Positions 54,951 to 64,000 of a stretch of 64,000 nt of DNA are shown here, piece by piece. The notes below the pieces were generated by a model that worked only from the letters and a program-made list of their open reading frames with translations, searched no databases and had not been told where the DNA came from. Source of the DNA: Zonotrichia leucophrys gambelii. Lineage: Eukaryota; Chordata; Aves; Passeriformes; Passerellidae. Location: positions 92,240,912 to 92,304,911 of the forward strand of contig NC_088171.1 in assembly GCF_028769735.1 (NCBI RefSeq). The letters run 5' to 3'. The number at the start of each line of letters is the position of its first letter. Position 1 is the stretch's first letter. The position numbers and the translations under genes were made by a program.

Positions 54951-55461
54951 CCGCGCCCGCCGCGCCCGCCGCCGACAGAGGGCGCTGCTGTGGCGGCTCC
55001 GCGGCCCGGGGAGCGGGAGCGGGGCCGGGATCCGCCGGGATCGGCCGGGCGGGACCGCCGCGTTCCGCGCCGCTGCCGCCGCTCGGCCGTGAGATCCGCG
55101 GAGCAGCCCGGAGGAGCCGGAGCCGGCTGCCCGCGGGGGGCTGCACCTGTCCGTGCCGCCCGCAGTCCGGCTGTCCCGGAAAGTTTAAAGGGAAAAGCGC
55201 CGTGCGGGTCCTTCCCCGCTTCGAGGATGCCTGGAATGGCCTCAGTGTCCCCCGCAGCGGTGCCTCTGCCCCGCGGCTGCCGCTCCGCCCGGCCCTGAGG
55301 TCGCTGCGCTTATCGTGCTCCGCGGCTCCCGCGGCATCAGCGCGGCTCCCTCGGTATCACCGGTGCCTTCAGTGCAGCGCCGCATGTACCGGCTTCTCCT
55401 GGAAGCCGAGTAGCAGCTGGGATAATTTCTTTAACTAGCAGTGTTTGCTTTATTTCCCCAG

Positions 55462-55560
55462 AACGTTTTGCCGACGGATTTCTGGTTTGTACTGGAAGGG
55501 GCAAGGGATCCCGGTCCAGAGGCCAGGCCTTCTGAGAGTGGCGCTAGATGCTGGAGTTCG
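55462..55560 (+). ncRNA. Possible exon of a divergent transcript
   Basis: This 99-bp segment lies between a good acceptor (TTTGCTTTATTTCCCCAG, AG at 55460-55461) and a near-perfect donor (TCG|GTAAGTACC, GT at 55561-55562) on the plus strand, just outside the AHRR promoter island. Two of three frames are open, but the sequence has no similarity I recognise. If transcription starts inside the island, this could instead be the 3' part of a longer first exon ending at 55560. Divergent non-coding RNAs are common at CpG-island promoters. No RNA evidence is available here. Confidence 0.25.
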
Positions 55561-55562
55561 GT

Positions 55563-56020
55563 AAGTACCTAAGTGGCACTTGTATGGGAGGCTTAAGGAG
55601 AGGACAGACAAAATCAGAGCAGGCTGATGCAGAAAATTCAAGGTAACAGAGTGAAAAGCAGTCCTCTCCTTGGTGAGGTGCCAGTCCTTAGCAAGGAGAT
55701 CCAAACTTTGAAGCCACAGCAGACTCCTGGGACTGGTTGCTGTGGGGACAAGCTGTCTGCTGCTCCTCAGACCTGGACTGCCGAGGTGCCCCCTCAAATG
55801 AGGATGCAGTGGCAGGTACCAGCCATCAGACAGCAGTGCCCTGCACCCACTGTCCCCACGCCAGACACAGTGCCTCAGCTGTCTGTGACCTATGTACACA
55901 GGCTGTCCCCTAGGAAAAGTCAATTATCAAGATACAGGTGGCAGCAATACGGACGGGGGGGGGGAGAAATTTCTTTCCTGTATGTGTAATACAGGAAAGC
56001 AAAAAATTCTGCTTTTGCTA
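55563..56020. other. Upstream flank of the promoter island
   Basis: Moderate GC, with a G10 run near 55957-55966. The 120-residue plus-strand frame at 55627-55989 has no recognisable domain. Confidence 0.4.
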
Positions 56021-56262
56021 ATCATAGAATACTTTGCGCTGGAAAGGGTCTTTAAAGATCATCTGGTCCAATACACCTGCAAGCATCTTCAGCTGGATCA
56101 GGTTGCTAGGTTGCTCATCCAAACAGACCTTGTGCATTTCCATGGATGGGGCATCTACCACCTCTCTGGATGACATGTTCCAGGGTTTCACAACCCTCAC
56201 TGTAAAACGCTCTCTTTCATCCAGTCTGAATGACCTAATAGATGTTTCATCCATATGAAGCT
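56021..56262 (-). mobile_element. CR1 LINE 3'-end fragment
   Basis: ATCATAGAATACTTTGCGCT, GGGTCTTTAAAGATCATCTG and GATGGGGCATCTACCACCTC are the reverse complement of the CR1 3' region. The minus-strand frame here is an LINE/UTR shadow. Confidence 0.93.
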
Positions 56263-59200
56263 CTACTCTCAGGTTGCTTGTGGTACAGTCTGAATAGAAA
56301 TGCAGTGCCTGAGTGCTAATTTACTGGGGAAGAGGAGAGGAGCAGGAGCACCAGAGAGTACTTGAGCCTTGTCCTCTCTCACCTGGACAGTGGTGAGAAC
56401 TCATGGTTGGTCTCCATGGCTGCACTCTTATGGCTTCCCAGCTTTCCCAGCTCTTCAGAGCTGTCTCTCTGGAATGCCCTACCACCTGACCTCAAAACCA
56501 CTACTAATTCTTTGGCTTGACTGCTCATGTCTTGGTTTTAGCAGGGAAACTGCATTTTAACAAATGGACCCACATAATAAACTACTATTTAACTGTTGCC
56601 CATGTTGTCCAAGATGAGGGGAAGCCCAGGCCCCAGCCCTCCTGTCCTGTGCATAAAGATGGAAGAGCCCAGCTCACAGGAGCACTATTGTTCCAGCAAA
56701 ATAGAACCAGCCAGTGTTGTTGATTGCTCTGTTACATCTTCCCAGACAGAGCCTTGGCTATAAAAATAGATGCAATAATCCACATGGACAGTTGCAATTG
56801 TAAATGGCATTCAGAAAGCAAAAATGGAATTCATAGTTTGACACAGACATATCCCCAATCCATCAGGATGTGACACACTGGCAGCATGTCTGTGCCAAAC
56901 TATGAATGTCATTATTTACTTTTCCTCCAAATGCAATTTACGATTGCAACCATCGCTGTAAATTAGTGTATATATTTTATATCGGACTTTTCTGAGTGCC
57001 TTTCGTATTTTCTGCACTTATTATTTTCACAGGATTGAATGCAAGTTAGTCTACTTGGGCCACAATAAATCTTCGGGGACTACAGACTGTGCTTATGTTA
57101 GGAGGATTTGCCAGCATAACCATACCAGCAAAATCCTATCTGGCAGAGTCAAGGCCTATGTTTGGAAAGAGAAATCAAAGGCCATCAACACTGAATAGCT
57201 CTCCACTAGATGGAACAATGGTGCTTCTGCTGCCAGGCCATTGACAGGGAGTGATTTACCCAGAAGACAATTGGGGGGTGGGGGGATGGAACCCAGAAAG
57301 TGCTGGATAAGGGTGAGACAGTCATGGGATTGCTATTGTTCATTGCTCCTCCTGGTGAACTCAGTGCCACAGAGGAGAGCCAGGGAGCTGGGAGGTGTCT
57401 TGGTGCGTGAAGACACATCAGAGATCATTGACCACACATGAACCAGCTTTGAATTAGAAATGGTGTCACCACATGGTATTCAGGTCACCCGAACAAATCT
57501 CTTCCTGAGCTTGTTTGACTGAGACTGGGGCACCAAGCTAGCATATGCCCAGCTTGGAATTTGGGCTCTTTTGCACCTGTCTGCAGTGATATGTCCAAAG
57601 ACGATGGTTCAGATGCTTTGTGGGAGATTATCCCACATACAGCTGAATGACCAAGTCCACAGAGAGAATATTTGTGCTGTGTTCTCTTCACTCCCTGGAT
57701 TTTGCATTTTGTTAAAAGTAATTGCACTTGCCAGGCAAAAATTGTTTTTCATAACCTCATGCTGCTGACTGTTTATACTTACACCAGCTATGTGCAGATC
57801 ATTTTTATACAAGTTAGGCTTACTGAACAACCGCCAGATACTTCTGTTTTCCTTCTTGAATTTTAATTGCTTACTTGCCCAGCATCTATTTTTAAAATGG
57901 AACTGTAAATGGAACAGTAAGTTCCATCACTTACCATAGATGCAGCGGGTCAGTGCTCGCCTTACTCCTCCTTTGCTCCTTCCTGCAGGGAATGTGAAAG
58001 AGTTATTAAGGAAACTTCCCAGTCTGACCATACATGAGACTCACTGGTAGTCTATAACACCAGAGACTTTAGCTGCTTCACCCACTTACTAAAATTTTCC
58101 TGAATGCAGTTTTAAAGCAGGCATCTTTGAAACATCAGTCTTCTTTCTCACAAACTCCTGCTTGAAAATGTGTGCTCATCCAAAAGGTTGATGTGAACAC
58201 TGAACTTAAACTCATCCACACCTTCATTTTCAAGACCACCTGTCATCAATTTCTCACACAATCCCATTTCATCTCTGGAAAATTATTATTGACTTCAGTC
58301 TTCATTTGTCTTCTTATGGTCGGCATTATTTCAAGCACCTACATACTCACAACATCCATTTTATCTCTAGTATTGCAGCTTTTTTGACTTTAGCCAGTTT
58401 CTCATCTGTATTTTTTTCTTATTTTTTAATATTCCCCATTATTTTTAGACTATTGGGAAGGAAGGTGATAGTATGCAGGAAACTAGCTGAGAGCTGGAAG
58501 CCAAGGTAATTTTCTTTTTGATCCTTTAACTAACACACATATTTAAAAAAAGAGACAGACATTCTTAATATTCTCATAAACACAAGCATTTCCTCCTGAA
58601 GCAGTACTGGTTGCTTCTTGCTCCTTTCATACTGCTTTTATAAATTCTGAAAGTACAAAGTGATTGAAATACACTCAATCTCCAGATTGCCAGAGCTAGC
58701 AATTTCAAACAATTTCAAATTAACTTATTTTCTTTGAATAGTGTTTCAGAATGATGCTATTTCAAGGGGAGGAAAAAGGCATATGAGATGTTTGGATAAC
58801 ATTCTTGTTAAACTGCAAGCTGTCCTCACTCTGGATTTAACTCCCAATTTAATCAACTGATCATTAGAAATGCAGGAGAAGTGAAATCACAGCTAAAAAA
58901 GCATCCTCATGACCAGATATTTTGACCAGATATTTTGTTTAGGTTTTGTTTGGCTTTTCTTTTTCTTTTTTTTTCTTTTTTGCTCCATTTTTTTTTTTTA
59001 ATTTTCCATGTTGTGCTTAACTGGTATAGCTCTTTAAACTTACATACTTCTGAGGATTGTCTTTATTAACCTCAGCTGAGTGTGTTACATAGCAACAAAA
59101 ATTTCATTGTCCAAGCTACTTTTGCTTACATTTCCTACTCGTTAGAAGGCTGCAGGTTGGTAAGGCTGATGTTTCCTTGAAGGCTTCTGAATGCTGCAGA

Positions 59201-61919
59201 GTGAAAAAGAGAACTTTGGTTGCTGTGCAGCTGCTGCCGTAATGCAGGGACCACTCCTTGCTTGCTTGCAAAGCAAGAATCCTCTCTGGGAACCTTGTGG
59301 GGAAAAGGCTGGAACTGCTGCTCTCTGGTGCCTGGAGCAGCAGCAGAGCTGAGGTCTCAGAAAGCATCACTCTGGAAGTGACAGTGACCTTGGAATTGGA
59401 ACTTTTGTCTTCACTTCTCCACCAAGGGGAAAGTTGACTTTAGTAAGTGTAAGTGCCTGGAGCACAAAAGCACCTTTACAAGCCACCAGAAAAAAGGAGA
59501 TGAAAAAGAAAAACAAAGTGTCTTAAATGCAGAGAGCTCAAAAGATGAATGAGTGCTTATAACAAGATACCTCTTGCATGCTTCTCTGGCTTTTGTCTGC
59601 TCCAGTTCTGTTTCCACCAATTCCTCTGACCTATCTTATGTAGAAGTCTGTATGAAGCTATGGATTGCAGTAAAATGCAAGGAGAAACATTTAATTCAGG
59701 CATGTAGAGACTGGAGAAAAAAATGTTTAGAAATCTAAAGTCTATTTTCTAATGGAAATAAGCAGAAGGGAAATTTTAAGAAAATATTTATAACAACAAA
59801 ATATGAGATACCAAGTATGCTTTGTCATATTATTCATTTATTGTAAGAAACTATACAGTCAGCTAAACAAACTTGATTTCCCTACGTATTAAAAGAGAGT
59901 GCTAAACCAACAGGCAGAGCAGAGCCCTTACAAGTCATTATTGCTTATAAAAAAATCAATAAATGACTGCATTTTGTCATTGTATTTTTAAGTCAGTTCA
60001 TTCCACATGGTCCGTCTTCCCTCAGACAAGTCAATTGCTAAAAACAAGCAATAAATCATCCCTGTTCTTTTATTTTAATATTGTAAAAAGTATTTGTTTT
60101 TATAACCAAATTTATTTAAGACTCAGCCTGGCCACAAAACATTCTAAACAGATGTCTAACTTGAAAGACACTAATATGCTTTCTTTCCACACTGTTACAG
60201 AATGTTGAGGTGCATGCAATCCGAAACCTAGACTTTAAAGCTCAAAGGAAAACACATTTAGAAAATACTTATATTATTATAAATAAGTATTTTTAATAAT
60301 GTCTTCCAGTGAATAGAAAACATGCTTGCTACACAGCTCTGTAACTGAATTAGAAGTCATGCTGTCAGAAAAGTTGTTATGGAACTTTGGATTTAGGTAC
60401 AGAGGAAGTATCACTGTATTAGTACAGTGGATTTTGTTTATAGCTATAGAGGGCTCAGAGTTGAGAACATTTTTATTGACACATATATGAAGAATATGAT
60501 GTGTTGCACAGCCCATGAGCTTTCATGACTGTGTGTAGCACTTCCTCTGGTAAGCATCCAAAATGTTTCATCTTGAGAGATGCAATAACAGAGGAGCACC
60601 AAATGCTTCTTCCTTTGACCTTGTGCTCTGAGTTATGACAGTATGGCAACCATATTCTCTTCAGAAAATTGCCTGCTGCCTTTCTCTGTCTGGTGCATTG
60701 ACTGATAAAGTGGGAATTGCACATTCGTCAGACTCTTCTGGAGCTTTTCCAGTAGAGGATTAGGACTGCTAAAGAGGCTAAGCTCAAATCAAAGGGAACA
60801 AAACCAACCACAGTGAAGAGGGGAATCATCCTGATCTTTTTCTGAGTCCTGCATAAGATAGAGGGTATTTCTTCTATGAGGCAAATGCTCATGGATCTGA
60901 TATGAAGCTGCACCAGTGCACCTCATCCCTGCACACAGCTCACTTGGACAGTGCAGGCACAAGGAACGAGTGTGGCTGGCAAGAACAGATCCCACAGTGC
61001 TCCATCACTGATTCTCTGTGTTTCCTAGCCTGCCCCCTCTCTGCAGCCCTCAACAAGAGACTACCTGAGAAGGGCAAATGAAGCTGTCTCCTAAAGGAGC
61101 CTCTGTCATATGAAGCAGAGTGATATGGGAACAAGTGCCAGCTGAGATGTGGATGGGCAAAAAGGTGGTGCTGGTCAGGGGTGTCCTTAGCTCAGTTCTC
61201 AGTTCTGTGGAGAGCTTCCTGAGATACTTGGAGCAGCCTTAAACTGTCCCTTCCCAAAGGGCAGCAGCTCAGAAACTGAGGATAGGGCACTGCTGACTTA
61301 TGCTGACGAAGACAGAGATGTAGAACAATCGTTTGCTCATGCTCTGGATGTCCTTATGAATTTCAAACTGTCAGAGCAGCACTTACAAATTGTGTGTGCT
61401 TGTGTACATGCATAGAGTGATGAAGGGGAAGGTAGATGTGGGGACATTTTTGTATTTTCATTGAATTTGAAATGTTGATTACTGCAAACTGTAATTTGAT
61501 GCCCAGTTTGAGCACCTGGACCTACCAGGTTCCTTGCAGAGGATTCTGAGAAACAGAGGGATTGTACAACTGTATGAGAGCTCTGCATAAGCAGCAGCTT
61601 CTTGCCTATCCTACCATAAAGTAGAAATCTTGGTGGGGAACACCATTTTCCCCCAGATGCTAGTTTGGCTGTAGGTATTTTTTGGGCATGATTTTTTCCT
61701 AAAATATAAGTGTTATGAAAAGTGCAGATATTATGCACTGTGCTAACACTAAAAGTTCAAATTAGAGAAAAGGGAGAAGTGGAGATAGTATTACAAACAA
61801 AATGAAGTTACTGGAGTAGACTGCATTCCTCAGGGTTGTTGTAAAAGGACAGCAACCCAATTTTTAGATCTAAAAGCACTTTGCTCCCTCAGGAAGGGGA
61901 GAATTGAGACAGGTGCTTA
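56263..61919. other. Region upstream of AHRR without recognised genes
   Basis: No exons are recognised on either strand, including any of PDCD6, the neighbour expected upstream of AHRR from mammalian gene order. A short tandem repeat (GACCAGATATTTT, 58911-58936) and T-rich tracts near 58960-59000 are the only structure noted. Confidence 0.45.
58911..58936. repeat. Exact 13-bp tandem duplication
   Basis: GACCAGATATTTT occurs twice in a row without mismatch. Confidence 0.9.
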
Positions 61920-62158
61920 TCAGTTCTTGTAATTCACGTCTTTCTTCTTTTGTTTTTTCTCTCTCTCATTATTTATATTATTACTGTAATCATCAGTAAT
62001 ATTATTATTTTTTCTGAGCTTTTGTTTCCATTATCAAACTGTTCTTAACTCAAAAGTTTTATGCTTTTTTTCTCATTCTCCTCCCCATCCTCCTGGAGGC
62101 AGGGAATGAGTGAGGAGCTGTGTGGAACTCAGATGCCAGCTGGGGTTAAACCACAACA
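61920..62158 (+). mobile_element. LTR 3'-end fragment of an avian ERV
   Basis: An ATT-rich stretch is followed by CAAACTGTTCTTAACTCAAA, a C-rich segment, TGAGTGAGGAGCTGTGTGG and the terminal GCTGGGGTTAAACCACAACA. This order is typical of the 3' half of common passerine ERVL-type LTRs. The 5' limit is uncertain. Confidence 0.6.
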
Positions 62159-62800
62159 ACCTGGTAGTGGTTTAAACACTTATATGCTGATAGAAATTGG
62201 GTTAGGGAATACTGTAGCTTAGAAGATAGGAAGCAAATAGGATGGCCAATGAATATTTTAAGACTGAACATGAGGTAATCAGACATCTTGACCCTGCCTC
62301 CTCTTGGAATTTCTGTCTGAACGCTGCTGGAATCCAGGAGCTGGTAGTTGTATGCGTGCTTTTCTGTATCTTTTTTGTCTTTCTTTCTCTTTCTTACTCT
62401 TTTAATTCCCTCTTAGAACTTTTGTGTAACTGAAAATTGAATGGGCTCAGAGTTCTTTAATTTGCATGGACCAAGTTAACCCTTTGAGAGATGTTGCAGG
62501 TTAATTGAATGTTGCACCAAGCCTTTTGCCAAAGTTTCTCGATTTTCTAAAGTTGCCAGTAAAGTCTTTAAGGTTGTTTTGATCTCTTGAGGATATCTTG
62601 TCAGCATTTCTCCCGTGTGTCTAACTCAGAGTATGTGAACGACTGTGAGCCCTGTCAAGGACCTCACCAAGCGAGTTGTTTGGGGCCTTACACCAGTTCT
62701 CATGGGGTTTGGCTCCTCAGCTTTGCAATGTGCCATGTTACTCTGTATCAAGTGGTATTTTTAGCAGCCATATACCATGCAACCATCTCAAGTCCCTCTT
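62159..62800 (+). mobile_element. Possible ERV leader or second LTR-like segment
   Basis: The sequence directly after the LTR end (for example GCATGGACCAAGTTAACCC and CTTGTCAGCATTTCTCCCGT) looks like repetitive avian ERV non-coding sequence to me, but I cannot assign it to a family. No intact viral reading frame is visible. Confidence 0.3.
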
Positions 62801-64000
62801 CTTGAGAGGTCAGGGCATCTGGCAAGTTTAATACTTTCACCTTCCTCTGCTGTCATCCTTTTCCTTATTCTTACTTTTCCTTACTTTACTTCAGAGACAC
62901 CTTTGAAAAGTCCTACAGGTTGTCCCAAAGGCCTCCCTTTCCTCATTCAAACCAGAAGTTTCGTCTTTCTTTATCTCAGCAGGTACATTTCAGGAACAGG
63001 TGAAAAGCTTGTGTTTGGCAGTACAAGGCTCCATGGAAAGATACAACCAAAGTGCTCTTTGAGTGTTCCTTTGACATCTTCTTCACTGATTTATAGGCAA
63101 CTTGAGACAGCGATAAATAACTCTACTATCAAAAAATATTCTGAAATTATATATACTGAAAACTCATAAACTTTTTGTGAGGCCCATGATTCCTTTGTGA
63201 TCCAAAAGGTATTTTGTAGAAAATAAATCCTTACCCTGTGCAGTGCTCTGGTCTTGAGAGTTTCTGTGATGAGGCCCATCACAGAATGATGGCTCACAAA
63301 AGCCAAATATATAGTCCTACAGCAGAAGCAATGGCTAGGTTAGAAAGGTAATGCAGGGGAGATGCAGGGAGTGATTTGATTGATTCCAGGGAATGAAGGG
63401 GGAATAAGGTAGGTTTTCCCTTTAGATATTGAATACTTATAGATTTTATAGTTAATTATAAAACACACTTAATAGAATTAATTATGGAATTGCTTTAACT
63501 CCTTGGTGGACACTTTAGATATTGGGGACAAATTTTGGCATTCTTTGTAAATACAGGAATCATAGTACTAGCACGTCTCATGTTGAGTATCCTGAAATTA
63601 TCTCAAAGGCAATGAAGTGTTAGAGTTTTGGTATGGCAGGTCAGCTGAACTGGATGGCACTAGACCTTTTACACTTACTTCTCCAGCTCTGGCCATTCTG
63701 GCTTTGTCCCTTGCTTTCCCAGATTCTCACCACTAAAGCTGGGGGAGGATTGCTATCTTTTTTTCTAAGCTTGCAAGAGTCAGACTTTTACTCTCCAGAA
63801 ATAAAGGAGACAAACCAGAGTAAAACCAGACTGAAATGGCACACATAGAAGAATGTGCAAGTGTTCACATTCAGTCATTTTCTCTAGGGTGCTAATTCTG
63901 GTATCTAGTAATAAAACAGAATGAAATAAGGAACATATAGTCTTTTCCTTAGGGAATCCTAAGGAAAGTCTTCTGGCACATTTGGGTTTTGAAATCAGCA
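62801..64000. other. Right-edge segment without recognised genes
   Basis: A 130-residue plus-strand frame (62777-63169) has no domain I recognise and may be ERV-derived or chance. No exon is supported. Confidence 0.4.

Larger units (their letters stand above)
54380..55430 (-). promoter_or_regulatory. AHRR: CpG island, likely AHRR promoter and possibly bidirectional
   Basis: This is about 1 kb of extremely GC- and CpG-rich DNA in an otherwise AT-rich window. It includes clustered GC boxes such as GGCGGGCGGG near 54901-54910 and a consensus XRE at 54940-54949. No TATA box was noted, as is usual for CpG-island promoters. It lies upstream of the AHRR start-codon exon and holds a minus-strand donor at 54738. 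On the other side a plus-strand GTAAGT donor follows at 55561, so divergent transcription is possible. The long reading frames that cross it on both strands are Pro/Arg/Gly/Ala-rich and are by-products of the base composition. Confidence 0.8.

Noticed and set aside
54346..55146. 266-residue minus-strand and 245/237-residue plus-strand frames across the CpG island
   Set aside because: Composition is Pro/Arg/Gly/Ala-rich on both strands at once, as expected where stop codons are rare in GC-rich DNA. There are no domains, and the region behaves as a promoter.
62777..63169. 130-residue plus-strand frame
   Set aside because: No domain recognised; located beside ERV-like sequence and probably chance or repeat-derived.
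55563..64000. Search for exons of PDCD6 or other neighbours upstream of AHRR
   Set aside because: No EF-hand or other recognisable coding exon was seen; mammalian gene order alone is not evidence.

Overview
This window looks like nuclear DNA from a bird, probably a songbird or close relative. It is mostly non-coding. It carries CR1 LINE 3' ends ending in short ATTCTRTG-like repeats, two families of avian endogenous-retrovirus solo LTRs, simple repeats and two CpG-rich islands. No bacterial-style gene layout is present.

One gene can be read with confidence: the 5' part of AHRR (aryl hydrocarbon receptor repressor) on the minus strand. A CpG island at about 54.38-55.43 kb looks like its promoter and contains a likely untranslated first exon ending at a GTAAGT donor (intron side 54738). 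The start-codon exon is at 35826-35897 and encodes [20 protein letters not shown]. The bHLH exon is at 28227-28408 and includes [20 protein letters not shown] and ends in VKSFFQ. The exons join in frame to give 81 residues. I found no PAS-domain exons on the minus strand below 28227, so positions 1-28226 are read as part of a very large third intron and the rest of the gene lies off the left edge.

Layout, left to right: 1-28226, intron 3, with a second CpG-rich island at 3.15-3.52 kb carrying two full-consensus xenobiotic response elements (XREs), CR1 pieces, and a solo LTR with a perfect 6-bp target-site duplication at 26335-26967. Next come 28227-28408, the bHLH exon; 28409-35825, intron 2, with a second LTR of the same family in opposite orientation; and 35826-35897, the start-codon exon. 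Positions 35898-54738 are intron 1, with two oppositely oriented copies of another, longer LTR family and old CR1 fragments. Then come the CpG-island promoter with an XRE, and upstream DNA (55.6-64 kb) with a CR1 copy and a retroviral LTR end.

Together these suggest a conventional AHR-responsive AHRR locus: XREs at the promoter and in a distant intronic CpG island, with retroviral LTRs around the DNA-binding exon that could add promoters, poly(A) sites or inverted-repeat pairing. I did not find a previously undescribed biological system. The most interesting items are the intronic twin-XRE island and the inverted LTR pair flanking the bHLH exon.
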